Below are positions 9,014 to 16,821 of a DNA stretch of 64,000 bases, in pieces. The notes below the pieces were generated by a model, which had not been told where the DNA came from, searched no databases, and was given only the letters and a program-made list of their open reading frames with translations. The DNA comes from Saccharomonospora cyanea NA-134 (GTDB lineage Bacteria > Actinomycetota > Actinomycetes > Mycobacteriales > Pseudonocardiaceae). The stretch is taken from the NCBI RefSeq assembly GCF_000244975.1, contig NZ_CM001440.1, forward strand, positions 1,477,538 through 1,541,537, written 5' to 3'. Within the stretch, counting starts at the first letter, position 1, and each line of letters begins with the position of its first letter. A program made the position numbers and the translations under genes.

Positions 9014-10477
9014 ATGCGCGTACTTATCGCCGTCCGGCAGTCCAAGAGGCGGGAGCTGTCCGAGTCACCCGACACCCAACGACGGGACATCATGGCGTGG
9101 GCCGACCGGGAAGGCCACGAGATCACGGGGGAGGCCGTGGATATCGGGGTATCGGCGTCCGTGCCGCCCTCCCGGCGGCCCGAACTCGGCCCCTGGCTGA
9201 CCAATCCACAGAAGTTAGCTCAGTGGGACATCGTGGCTTTCTGGAAGATAGACCGCGCCGTCAGGTCAGCTACGCACTTCTACGGCGACCTAGTGCCGAT
9301 GTTGACCGAACTCGGGAAGTCTGCTGTAGCCGTCACCGAGGGAGTTAACACACTGACGACCTCCGCCACAGAACTCGGCTTCAGGGTGGGTATGGCACAG
9401 GACGAACTCACGAAACTACGGAACCGCGCCCGGGCTTCCCGGAGAGCTCTCCGACGTACCGCCCGTTACGCGGGCGGTCCGCCTCCGTTCGGCTACTACG
9501 CTGTCAAGACACCCGAGGGTTACAAGCTCGCTATCGACCCCGAGGCTCAGGAAGCGATCGTGTCGGTAATCAGCCTGCTCCGGCAGGGCTACACCCTGAA
9601 CTACTGCACCGCGTACCTGAACCAGGAAGGCGTCTTAACCGCGTGGGACCGTCACGCGGTCCGCATGGGCCGGAGACCGAAGGGCCGACCGTGGCGACGG
9701 AAAACCCTGCACGACACCCTGAGACGCCGCCACCTACTAGGCCAGTACGTCTACCGCGGCGAAGTCGTCCGAGACGACGAGGGCAACCCCCGGATGATCG
9801 GGGAACCGATGTTGACCCGTGCAGAGTGGGATGAGCTGCAAGCGCTGATCAACCGGCCGCCGAAGACCTACCGGGTACGCGGGCAATCGATGCTCCGAGG
9901 GGTGGCGTACTGCAACGGGTGCGGCCGGCCGATGGTCCACCACCCCGGCGGGGAGAAAGACCAGCGTCGATACGTGTGCTCGGTGCGAACGTTCCCCGGG
10001 GTGGAGGACTGCTGGGCAGCCGGATACCCGGCTGAAGCGCTAGAAGACTTCGTGGAATCGGCGTTCCTGGACGACTACGGTGACCTACCCGTGATCGAAG
10101 TCGACGCGGTACCCGTGCTCGACCACTCCGCCCGGTTGGCCGAGATAGCGGAGGCCATGGACCAGCTGGAAACCGACCGCTATATCCGCGGTCGGTTCAC
10201 CGGGGACGACGGGGAACGGCGATTCCACCGGCTGTACTCGTCATTAGAGGCCGAACGGGACGAACTCACGGCCCAACAATCGACCACGCCCGGGGTTCGC
10301 TCCACGCCAACCGGGAAGACCTACCGTGACCTCTGGGAGGCCGCGGACAACGAGGAACGCGGCGAAATCCTCCGGAAGTTCGGCGTGTACGTGATGGCCC
10401 AGTGGAGGAAGACCCGGGGTGATCTACCGCTAGCCGTGTACACCCACCTTTATTTCCCGTTGGCTGACGAGCTCTGA
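9014..10477 (+). CDS. int: Large serine recombinase (site-specific integrase)
   Basis: 487 residues. The N-terminal resolvase domain has the nucleophile in VRQSKRRE (Ser10), conserved Arg residues in PSRRPEL and the KIDRAVRS motif (about residues 78-85). A recombinase domain (GGPPPFGYY onwards) and a zinc ribbon (CNGCGRPM, later CSV and CWA) follow, then a helical C-terminal part. This is the phiC31/Bxb1-like architecture, though shorter than many. A TAAACT box at 9000-9005 lies 8 bp before the ATG with no clear ribosome-binding site, suggesting a leaderless transcript whose promoter lies inside the element end. Three TTA Leu codons (residues 68, 208, 411) are unusual for this GC-rich context. 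Confidence 0.95.
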   Translation: MRVLIAVRQSKRRELSESPDTQRRDIMAWADREGHEITGEAVDIGVSASVPPSRRPELGPWLTNPQKLAQWDIVAFWKIDRAVRSATHFYGDLVPMLTELGKSAVAVTEGVNTLTTSATELGFRVGMAQDELTKLRNRARASRRALRRTARYAGGPPPFGYYAVKTPEGYKLAIDPEAQEAIVSVISLLRQGYTLNYCTAYLNQEGVLTAWDRHAVRMGRRPKGRPWRRKTLHDTLRRRHLLGQYVYRGEVVRDDEGNPRMIGEPMLTRAEWDELQALINRPPKTYRVRGQSMLRGVAYCNGCGRPMVHHPGGEKDQRRYVCSVRTFPGVEDCWAAGYPAEALEDFVESAFLDDYGDLPVIEVDAVPVLDHSARLAEIAEAMDQLETDRYIRGRFTGDDGERRFHRLYSSLEAERDELTAQQSTTPGVRSTPTGKTYRDLWEAADNEERGEILRKFGVYVMAQWRKTRGDLPLAVYTHLYFPLADEL

Positions 10478-10641
10478 CACAACCGGCAATCCACGGTATC
10501 CGGGGACGGCTTGACGGCCGTGTGGACTACCCGGCCGCACGCCGTCAAGTCGCCTTCCCGGCCGCGGCTGTCCGTCGTCCAGCCCACGACCACGTGCCGG
10601 ATACCCAACAAGCCCACGACGGTTTCTGTTGTCTTGGCCAC
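10450..10641 (-). CDS. Small zinc-binding-like phage protein
   Basis: 63 residues, GTG start at 10641. The pattern TACGR...VDCRLC gives a C-x(n)-CxxC arrangement seen in many short actinophage proteins with no known role. It converges on and overlaps the integrase end by 28 bp. It faces away from the HTH gene, with the tandem-repeat region in between. Codon usage and motif make it more credible than the overlapping longer frame on the same strand. Confidence 0.6.
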   Translation of the reverse strand: MAKTTETVVGLLGIRHVVVGWTTDSRGREGDLTACGRVVHTAVKPSPDTVDCRLCQSSSANGK

Positions 10642-10657
10642 GCCGAAGAACGTAGCG

Positions 10658-10693
10658 AACGAGGTAAACGAGGTAAACCAGGCGAACGGGTGG
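10658..10693 (+). repeat. 9-bp tandem repeats (iteron-like) before the HTH gene
   Basis: AACGAGGTA occurs twice in perfect tandem, followed by AACCAGGCG and AACGGGTGG as degenerate third and fourth units. The 12-mer GCGAACGAGGTA appears at 10655-10666 and again at 10700-10711. The array fills the space between two divergent element genes and looks like a binding site for the HTH protein or the integrase. Confidence 0.6.
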
Positions 10694-10727
10694 AGTCGAG
10701 CGAACGAGGTAGACGACTCTCCGTAGC

Positions 10728-10910
10728 GTGGGACGACTCTTGACGACTGGGGAGGCCGCTAAGGCGCTCTCCGTGGACAGGTCAACGCTTGCCCGCTGGT
10801 TGCGGGAAGGTCGCGTGCTGCCTACCGAGGTCACCGCGGGCGGTCACGCCCGGTGGGACCTGGAAGACCTTCGGCGGCAGATAGCCGACGTGAGACGTCG
10901 GGACGGCTGA
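10728..10910 (+). CDS. MerR/excisionase-type helix-turn-helix protein
   Basis: 60 residues, a single winged HTH. TTGEAAKALSVDRSTLARWL is the helix-turn-helix and GGHARWDLEDLRRQI the wing region, matching the HTH_17/excisionase family. Located one gene from the integrase and directly behind a tandem-repeat array, it is the best candidate for the recombination directionality factor, although a simple repressor is also possible. GTG start at 10728; no strong ribosome-binding site is seen. Confidence 0.8.
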   Translation: MGRLLTTGEAAKALSVDRSTLARWLREGRVLPTEVTAGGHARWDLEDLRRQIADVRRRDG

Positions 10911-11188
10911 CAGTTCGCGACCTCGGAGTCTCGGAGGAGCATCCCGAGGTTGAGGACGGCTCGTCGGTCCCAGAGTGCGAGCCGGGAGCCGCGAATCCCC
11001 AGGTCAGGGCTAAGTGAGCGAAACTCACGCAGTTCCTGACCTGCAAGAACACGGTATCCGTTCTCAATCAACTCGTCTTTGTGCGCGGAGACATGGAAGC
11101 GGATCGCTTCCGCATCGACCTCATAGAACTCCGCTACCTGAGCCGTCGTCGCCTCCCCGTGACCGGGGAGCGTGGCGAGCGCCTTCAC
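10844..11188 (-). CDS. Antirepressor C-terminal-type domain, truncated
   Basis: 114 residues. The first 80 or so (TTAQVAEFYEVDAEAIRFHV, then WDRRAVLNLGMLLRDSEVA) match a domain common at the end of actinobacterial phage antirepressor-like proteins. After SEVA the frame becomes a basic run that is simply the reverse complement of the HTH gene end. The true C terminus is therefore missing, which places a deletion junction near 10910-10925. It overlaps the Bro-N gene end in another frame, so the pair may be one gene split by a frameshift. The GTG start is only weakly supported. Confidence 0.55.
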   Translation of the reverse strand: MKALATLPGHGEATTAQVAEFYEVDAEAIRFHVSAHKDELIENGYRVLAGQELREFRSLSPDLGIRGSRLALWDRRAVLNLGMLLRDSEVANCQPSRRLTSAICRRRSSRSHRA

Positions 11189-11516
11189 CGCCTGGGCTGA
11201 CGTAGTTCTCTGTCTGCCGGATAGCGGGGAGAACTTCGTGAGTCACCCAACGCTTGAACTCGCGGGCGCGCTCCTTCCGGCTGCGGAGGATGAGCGAGTA
11301 CAGGCCTGGCTCATTGATGATCAGGGGGTTTCGGCCCCCAGAGGCAACCCCAATACTGTTGGGGTTGGTCTCTGCCACCTCATCCGCGTCCAACACGGCG
11401 CGTACCGTGTCCGACCGGATGCCCAGGACGTCGCACACATCCTTCGCCACGAACCACGGGTCTCCGCCCCGCTCGATCACGCGGAAGTCGAGTCCCTTGA
11501 AGTTGAACGTCTTCAT
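11121..11516 (-). CDS. Bro-N domain antirepressor
   Basis: 131 residues from ATG 11516 (MKTFNFKGLDFRVIERGG) with GGGAG just before it. It contains the Bro-N core: WFVAKDVCDVLGI, the LIINEPGLYSLILRSRK strand-helix and FKRWVTHEVLPAIRQT. In phages this DNA-binding domain heads antirepressor proteins. The last 25 residues (GGEGARHAPRSRGG and onward) are low-complexity and lie over the next gene in a shifted frame, which suggests that a frameshift has separated it from its natural second domain. Confidence 0.82.
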   Translation of the reverse strand: MKTFNFKGLDFRVIERGGDPWFVAKDVCDVLGIRSDTVRAVLDADEVAETNPNSIGVASGGRNPLIINEPGLYSLILRSRKERAREFKRWVTHEVLPAIRQTENYVSPGGEGARHAPRSRGGDDGSGSGVL

Positions 11517-11956
11517 AGCTCCCTCAACGCACGGAGGACCATGCTCCGGGGCCGGAGTGAGTGAGGAAGGGAATCCCCCTGGTGGGCTCACAGCGGCCAA
11601 AAGCCGGGGTGGGCCCACTCAGAGGAAGAACGTCCGTACGCCGTCGGTCGGTCGTCGGTCGTCCCACAACGGTTGTTAAGCCGTCGTCGCGCCGGGGAAT
11701 CAGGGCAGAGCTACGTTGGCGGGTAGGTTGCCCTGGTCTCGCCTGCACAGCTTCCACAGTCGGTAGCGGGGTGCGCCTAGACCACACGTGTGCAGGCTCC
11801 AGCGCATCACCCCTCTAACGGGTGCCTCGGCGCTGTGAACGTCGGCCCGGGCTTACACCTGCCGTCAACCTGCCGGGGGCGGATGACGAGGGAGGGACTT
11901 CCGGGTGTACCCTCGACCCTGCAACTTCATATCTGTGGCAGGAGTGAAGTTAGCAT
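11517..11956. other. Non-coding stretch inside element
   Basis: About 440 bp with only short, compositionally poor open frames on both strands. Visible structure: a 7-bp inverted repeat AACTTCA/TGAAGTT at 11923-11951 and a GGTCGG-rich run near 11645-11660. No gene is supported. It probably holds the promoter for the minus-strand antirepressor. Confidence 0.5.
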
Positions 11957-11986
11957 AGAGCCCCGGGGTTTCGGCCCCGGGGCTCT
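11957..11986 (-). terminator. Terminator after tape measure gene
   Basis: AGAGCCCCGGGG and CCCCGGGGCTCT are perfect 12-bp arms around a TTTCGG loop, 7 bp past the tape measure stop. Confidence 0.85.
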
Positions 11987-11992
11987 CTCCGT

Positions 11993-14362
11993 CTACGCCT
12001 TGCCTAGCGCTTTCTGCACGTTGCCGCCGTACGCCTTAGACACCTCTTTTCGAAGCGTCCGCAAGAGGTCATCCTTCGAGCCGACGTAGTGCGGGGCCGA
12101 CAGGTTGTAGTTGTTAACTACTGTGGCAGAGCTACCCGGGACCGACCGGACGCCGTTGACGCGGGTGTCCGAGGCACCGGTAGACCGGCCGGAGTTGAGT
12201 GCTTCGAGCAACGGCAGGTGATCCTGAGTCGCCTTGGCGTTCACCACGAATTCCCCGGCCGACAGCATCGCCGGAATGGAGTCCGTACGCGGCCCACCGG
12301 GGCCGCGGACAAGGCCGCCATCGGCGTACCCTCCGCCACCCTGGTACCACTCGCCGGCGGAGTTCTGGGTACCAACCCGGTTACCTCGGGAGCTGTAGTA
12401 GGTGACGACGTTGTGAGTCGTCGTCACAGTCCGCGGGATGCCGTTAATCATCCGGATGATGCCACCAAGCTTCCGCACGGCGTCCGCTGTGTTGGCCTTG
12501 AAGTCCGCGGCGTAGTTGCCTCGGTAGTCCTCGGCTTCGCCTCGGAGGTCGGCGACCCGGTTACGGATGTCGTCAGCCTGCTTGCCCGTGATCGCTCCCT
12601 GAGCAACCCAGTCCTGTAGCCGGGCTTCGAACTCTTCGAACGAGATTTCGCCGTTCAGCGCGGCTTGCTCAGCGCCCGAGACCGCCTCAGCCAACGCCCA
12701 CGAGGCTTCCCGCGCTTGTGGGCTGTTCGCCCCGTAGTCCTTGACGGCCTTGTTGTACGCCCGTTGGGCCTCGTCCACACCTCGGATGGCTTGCCCCAAC
12801 GCGAAAACCGGGTCCGTAGCGGCCCGCTGAGACTCCAAATAGGTGTTCAGCGCCTCGGATGCCTCGGAGGTGGCGTTAGCGGCGTCGCTCATGGCGTCAG
12901 CGAAGCCGGGCAGCCGGTCTCGGAGGTCTTGAACCGCGTCGCTACTGAGGCCGGCGCGGTCTACGAGGTCGTTGAAAGCGCCCTGAGCGGCGTCTAGTCC
13001 CTGTTCTTCGGCGATGCGTACTAGGGCATCATCCAGCGAACCTAGAGCGGCCTCGGCTTCGCCTAGCGTGGTCGTGAACGAGGCCATCAACGGCAGACCT
13101 TCGCCGACCTCGTTCAACCACCGGGTAACCCCGGTGTCGTTCACCATGTCTAGGGCTTGCTGGACGCCGCTGAGGTCGTCACCGAAGACGGAGAGAGCTT
13201 CACCGGACAACCGGCCTTCCCGGTTCAACGTGTTCAACGAGGCTACGAGGCCGTCAACGTTCGGCCGAAGACGAAGCATCTCGTCAGCCGCCATCGCCGC
13301 GGCCAACGCCATACCGGCTCCGACTGTGCGGAACGTCGCCGCCGGGCGGTTGGCCCGGGCCATCGAATCCCCGAGGTTGCCGACCGCCGTAGACACCCCG
13401 GCAATAGCCGACCGGGTGGCCCCGACAGCCTTCATAGCGGCAGCCACAGACAGCCACGTGCCAACCATTGGCCCGATCGCTCCGGCGATCGGCTCCAGGA
13501 CGGCTAGTAGGGCGTTCAGGACGTCCACGGCCGACCCGACAGCCGTAGACATCACAGGCATGGCCCCGCCGGACAGCTCCCCGATCACGTCGAGAATCCG
13601 GCCGACAGCCTCGGCCACCTCGTCACCGTTGTCCGCCCACAAGGCGGAGAGGTCACCGAGTAGCGGAGCCATGCCGCCTAAGACCTCTTCGGTCAGGTCC
13701 CCGAGGTGTTCGAGTCCGAGGCCGACAGCTTCGGAGCTCCGAGAAGTGACCTCGGCGAACTCCCCGATACCGGAACCGAGTGATCCTAGGGCGGACTCGA
13801 ACCCGTCGAACACGGGTTCGGCCCGCTGCACCGAGAGAACAAGGCCGGGGAGGGCGTTCTCACCGAGTGCGATCACGCCATCCGTCATCGACTCGACAGC
13901 CGGGACGGAAGCGGTGAACGCTTCCTGGAGCTGAGGCCGCATCCGCTCATACGCGGCCCCGATCTCGGCGGCTGCCCCCGTGAAAGCGGACTCCATGACG
14001 GCCGCATCCTGGGCCAACCCGTCGCTGACTGTGCTGCCCAGGGACTCGAACGAAGCCCGAACGGCTTCGTTCTCCCGGAGAGCCACAGCGCCGAGGGCCG
14101 CGAACCCGGCAGCGGCCCCGGTCGTCATGGCCGCGATAGCAGCGGACGAGGCCGCGGGGAGAGCGGAGCCGACCGTGGTGGCTAATGCGTTGAACTGGAG
14201 GTTCGCCCGGCGGGCCACCTTGTCGGCCGCGGTACCGAGGCCGGCAGTGGACTTCTCGGCCTCGTCCATCGCCTCAGAAGTCACGCGGCCGGCGCGCTTC
14301 ATGTTGGCCATGTACTGGGCGACGTCGGCCTTCAGGCGAACCGAGATAGACCTATCGGCCAT
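11993..14362 (-). CDS. Phage tail tape measure protein
   Basis: 789 residues. The N terminus (SISVRLKADVAQYMANMKRA, helical coiled-coil-like) is followed by a long Ala/Gly-rich hydrophobic middle with probable membrane-active helices, and by the C-terminal hallmark GGLVRGPGG...DSIPAMLSAGEFVVNA found in siphophage tape measures. ATG 14362 has AGAAGGG in front. In a normal tail module it follows the tail tube and its frameshifted chaperone; neither is present. The gene is short for a functional siphovirus tape measure but shows no internal stop or frameshift. Confidence 0.93.
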   Translation of the reverse strand: MADRSISVRLKADVAQYMANMKRAGRVTSEAMDEAEKSTAGLGTAADKVARRANLQFNALATTVGSALPAASSAAIAAMTTGAAAGFAALGAVALRENEAVRASFESLGSTVSDGLAQDAAVMESAFTGAAAEIGAAYERMRPQLQEAFTASVPAVESMTDGVIALGENALPGLVLSVQRAEPVFDGFESALGSLGSGIGEFAEVTSRSSEAVGLGLEHLGDLTEEVLGGMAPLLGDLSALWADNGDEVAEAVGRILDVIGELSGGAMPVMSTAVGSAVDVLNALLAVLEPIAGAIGPMVGTWLSVAAAMKAVGATRSAIAGVSTAVGNLGDSMARANRPAATFRTVGAGMALAAAMAADEMLRLRPNVDGLVASLNTLNREGRLSGEALSVFGDDLSGVQQALDMVNDTGVTRWLNEVGEGLPLMASFTTTLGEAEAALGSLDDALVRIAEEQGLDAAQGAFNDLVDRAGLSSDAVQDLRDRLPGFADAMSDAANATSEASEALNTYLESQRAATDPVFALGQAIRGVDEAQRAYNKAVKDYGANSPQAREASWALAEAVSGAEQAALNGEISFEEFEARLQDWVAQGAITGKQADDIRNRVADLRGEAEDYRGNYAADFKANTADAVRKLGGIIRMINGIPRTVTTTHNVVTYYSSRGNRVGTQNSAGEWYQGGGGYADGGLVRGPGGPRTDSIPAMLSAGEFVVNAKATQDHLPLLEALNSGRSTGASDTRVNGVRSVPGSSATVVNNYNLSAPHYVGSKDDLLRTLRKEVSKAYGGNVQKALGKA

Positions 14363-14644
14363 TGTTCGGCCCTTCTCTTACAAGTCGGTATAAGTCAACC
14401 ATGAGTAACCGCACTTACTGTGCGATCTAGTTCACAGAAACAAGCTTCGAAATCTTGTGGCCAGCGTTGCAGTGAAGCCGAAGTGTCCAGATCGTCCACA
14501 GTGGCCGGTCACTCTCCGTCTACCTTTGCCACCCTGAGCGACCTTCTGAACCTGACAGACCACAGAGACACCTCTCCAGCGGTCTTTGCTACCCACAGCC
14601 ACAGGGGGTACCCCCCACCGTCACCGAAAGCCACCAGGATTCAG
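14363..14644. other. Gap between HNH and tape measure genes
   Basis: About 280 bp. A small hairpin CGCAC-TTACT-GTGCG (14410-14424) precedes the tape measure start. The rest has short frames only. In complete phages, tube and head-tail connector genes would lie in this interval; nothing recognisable remains. Confidence 0.4.
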
Positions 14645-14986
14645 TCACCCAGGGCGACCAAAGCTGCCATGCTCGCGAGCAGTCACCTTCGAGTGACACC
14701 GATGACAAAGACCACGACCGTTCGCCGGGTCGTCAGGGTCGGCACCGCGGAGCACTAGAGTCCGCCTGTCTACCGGGTAGTGGTCGGCGTGGGCACTGGG
14801 TCTACCGCACCCGAGGGCACACCACGGTTGCCGAGCGAGCACGGCCTCCCGGAACACCCGGGCGTGCCGGGTGCCGTACCCACGCTGACTAGAGCTGCCT
14901 CGGCGACGGTCGGCTGTCCGGCGGCACTCGTCGCACCGGCCGGCCTTCGTCAACTCCGGGCACCCTGGCGTACTACAGACCTTCAT
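14645..14986 (-). CDS. Phage HNH endonuclease
   Basis: 113 residues from ATG 14986, with GGAGG before it. Two zinc-binding pairs are visible: CSTPGC and CDEC near the start, then C-x3-C (CALGC) and CHRC around the beta-beta-alpha metal core. The HNH signature reads ADHYPVDRR, then NGRGLCHRCHSKVTAREHG. Such proteins normally sit beside the large terminase and assist DNA packaging. Here they follow the capsid gene and no terminase is seen. The usual basic linker GYGTRHARVFREAVL is present. Confidence 0.9.
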   Translation of the reverse strand: MKVCSTPGCPELTKAGRCDECRRTADRRRGSSSQRGYGTRHARVFREAVLARQPWCALGCGRPSAHADHYPVDRRTLVLRGADPDDPANGRGLCHRCHSKVTAREHGSFGRPG

Positions 14987-15005
14987 GAGTCCTCCGGGAG
15001 TGGGA

Positions 15006-15029
15006 CCGGACCGCTTTCGAGCGGTCCGG
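15006..15029 (-). terminator. Terminator after major capsid gene
   Basis: CCGGACCGCT-TTCG-AGCGGTCCGG: perfect 10-bp arms and a stable UUCG tetraloop (either strand), 16 bp after the capsid stop. Seven of the ten stem bases recur in the hairpin at 18851-18873. Confidence 0.85.
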
Positions 15030-15044
15030 CCTTCACTGTCAGCG

Positions 15045-15890
15045 TCAGGAGATCGTGACGTCTCGGGCTGCCAGAGCCTCAGGGCGAACCACCTTCGCCC
15101 CGTAGACGTGCAGACCACGCATCCGGTCCACGAACATATCCGGGGTACGGACGGCCTCCGTCTTGCTGATCTGCTGAGCGAACGTCGTCGCCATGCCGTG
15201 ACCGGCAATCACCAGGTAGCCGCCTGCCGTGGCTCCAGGCCCCTCGGGAACCTGGTTGGACACGAGGACGTCGAGCCCGGCCGCCCGGCCGACCACGCCT
15301 TCAGAGCGGACCACGGCACCCCGGTCGTCACCCGAGGACACGAACCGCTGGTCCTTCTGAAGCAGGCCGTGGAACGCCGGGGGTACCACAACCCACCGGC
15401 CAGCCTGGGGAACGTCGTTCTCCGTAAGCTCGGTACCGAGGTCAACGAGGAGTTCATAAGCGTTCGTAGCGTCCGCGGCAACCTCGGCACCCGGGGCGAC
15501 CTCGGCAGCCATGAGGCCGGCCACGTAGGCGTCCGCCGTAAGAGCCAACTTGTGGGCGGCCCTCGCGGTCAGCTTCGAGATCAGTTCGCCGTCGTTGCGG
15601 ACCTGGGCGGCGTCCACGTCGTCCAGGTCGAACACCCACGCCTTACGCTGGTTGATCTCCAGGAGCTGACTCGTGGTCGTCGGCGCACCCGAGGTCATCG
15701 GGGTGTACGGCACGTAGTCCACGATTGCCGGGTCCGCTGCGGAGTTGATCCGCACCGTACCGCCGTACTCCGAGATGTCACCCTCGTAGTCCCGGTTCGT
15801 CACCCCGGGAGTGCCGTAGGTCAGCTTCTCGTCAAGCGTGGTGATGATCGCCGCGGCCCACACCTCGGGGCGGAAAGAGTCAACGGCCAT
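15045..15890 (-). CDS. Phage major capsid protein
   Basis: 281 residues. The pattern FRPEVWAAAI near the start, NRDYEGDI, YTPMTSGAPTTT and WVFDLDDVDAAQ is that of actinophage major capsid proteins of the HK97/P22-like fold. Hydrophobic GGYLVIAGHGMATTFAQQ and MRGLHVYGAKVVRPEA near the end are also typical. AAGGA precedes the ATG. It lies 12 bp behind the scaffold-like gene, the classical head order, and is followed by a strong terminator rather than by connector genes. No frameshift or stop, so the product could still be made. Confidence 0.92.
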   Translation of the reverse strand: MAVDSFRPEVWAAAIITTLDEKLTYGTPGVTNRDYEGDISEYGGTVRINSAADPAIVDYVPYTPMTSGAPTTTSQLLEINQRKAWVFDLDDVDAAQVRNDGELISKLTARAAHKLALTADAYVAGLMAAEVAPGAEVAADATNAYELLVDLGTELTENDVPQAGRWVVVPPAFHGLLQKDQRFVSSGDDRGAVVRSEGVVGRAAGLDVLVSNQVPEGPGATAGGYLVIAGHGMATTFAQQISKTEAVRTPDMFVDRMRGLHVYGAKVVRPEALAARDVTIS

Positions 15891-15902
15891 TGTCGGTAAT
15901 CC

Positions 15903-16283
15903 TTATCGTCGGTTGGCGAGGTAATCGCGAAGTCGTCCAGCTCTCCGGGCTGCTTCAATCTGCTTAGGTGACATGACCTTCAAGTCAGCCGCGGTCAGTT
16001 GGGAGTCTGCTGGGACGCCTCTACCTCGCGCTGATTCCAGGGAGACCCGAGGTTGCGGAGCGGGCTCCGGAGTTGGCTCCGGGGGCGGCTCTTCGGTTTC
16101 CTCGGGGTGAGCTTCCTCGTCGTCCGAGTCGGAAGTCAGCTCAGCTAGCTTCGCTTCGAGTTCCTTCACGCGCGCCATCGCGGCTTTACGTTCGGCCCTC
16201 TCGGCGGCTAGGGCTTTCTTCCCGGCGTCCCCGAGGGCTTCTTCCTCGGTGACCTCGGTCGCCTCAGTGTGCTCTTCGGACAT
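15903..16283 (-). CDS. Capsid scaffold-like protein
   Basis: 126 residues from ATG 16283 (MSEEHTEATEV), with GGAGG before it. Very acidic N terminus, a charged coiled-coil (AAERAERKAAMARVKELEAK), then a Pro/Glu-rich linker and a basic C terminus ending RRAGRLRDYLANRR. Acidic-helical-basic layout, length and position just before the capsid gene identify it as a scaffold by context rather than by sequence match. An upstream in-frame ATG would add 12 residues but lacks a ribosome-binding site. Confidence 0.82.
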   Translation of the reverse strand: MSEEHTEATEVTEEEALGDAGKKALAAERAERKAAMARVKELEAKLAELTSDSDDEEAHPEETEEPPPEPTPEPAPQPRVSLESARGRGVPADSQLTAADLKVMSPKQIEAARRAGRLRDYLANRR

Positions 16284-16334
16284 TGGTTGCCTCCATCGCG
16301 GATAGCAGCCCGGCGGCATCGCGCCAACCAGGGA

Positions 16335-16401
16335 TGTCGAGTTCGTCGAGTTAGGACCCGGGCCTACCTACGCGAACTCGACAACACGTAGGTGGCCCGG
16401 G
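16335..16401 (-). other. Pseudoknot-like RNA element upstream of scaffold-capsid
   Basis: Two interlocking perfect or near-perfect stems. Stem 1 pairs 16335-16345 (TGTCGAGTTCG) with 16373-16383. Stem 2 pairs 16357-16372 (CCCGGGCCTACCTACG) with 16387-16401, with one bulged base. The order 5'a-5'b-3'a-3'b is that of an H-type pseudoknot, or else two mutually exclusive hairpins. It lies about 50 bp before the scaffold start. Confidence 0.6.
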
Positions 16402-16523
16402 AGATTCGGAGCCCGGCGGCCAGATGTGGTAGAGGCCGGGCCGGCGCACGAGTGCTCACACGCCTGAGCGACCACCGTCACCCGAAGGCGACGGTCGACC
16501 GGGGGGACTAAGCCCCGGACGTT

Positions 16524-16790
16524 TCAAGACCGGCCTCCAGTGGACCGGGTGGGGGTAGCGAGTCGAATGAGTCTGACGTCCTCTTCGGCATCGAACGGCA
16601 ACGGCCAACCGTGCCGCTCGATGACGCCTTTCCGGTACATCCCGCGGATGGTCCGGTAAACCTGGTCACGCGGTACGCCCTGCTCGGCGGCCACGTAGTC
16701 GCGAACCTCGGGGTATGAGTACCAGGAACCGTCTGCGATGGCCTTTAGGACGGCCCGACGAACGTTCACCGTAGTAACCTCCGTAGACAT
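16524..16790 (-). CDS. Small winged-helix DNA-binding-like protein
   Basis: 88 residues from ATG 16790 (MSTEVTTVNVRRAVLKAI). The run SYPEVRDYVAAEQGVPRDQV followed by YRTIRGMYRKGVIERHG reads as helix-turn-helix plus wing, like short phage regulatory or terminase-small-subunit-like proteins. A GC-rich hairpin ends only a few bases before the ATG, leaving no room for a ribosome-binding site. An alternative start further upstream would run through the hairpin. Confidence 0.65.
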   Translation of the reverse strand: MSTEVTTVNVRRAVLKAIADGSWYSYPEVRDYVAAEQGVPRDQVYRTIRGMYRKGVIERHGWPLPFDAEEDVRLIRLATPTRSTGGRS

Positions 16791-16796
16791 GGGAGA

Positions 16797-16821
16797 AGCC
16801 CCGGCCGTTAGGGCCGGGGCT
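16797..16821 (-). terminator. Hairpin just before the winged-helix gene
   Basis: AGCCCCGGCC and GGCCGGGGCT arms around a short GTTAG loop. On the minus strand it ends 6 bases before the ATG at 16790, so it would terminate upstream transcription or hide the start. Confidence 0.6.

Noticed and set aside
10430-10834. 134-codon minus-strand frame across the tandem repeats
   Set aside because: Contains the repeat-encoded LVYLVYLV run and has no ribosome-binding site; the 63-residue zinc-type frame is preferred.
14420-14758. 112-codon plus-strand frame
   Set aside because: Overlaps the HNH gene on the opposite strand; Ser/Thr-rich with no family features.
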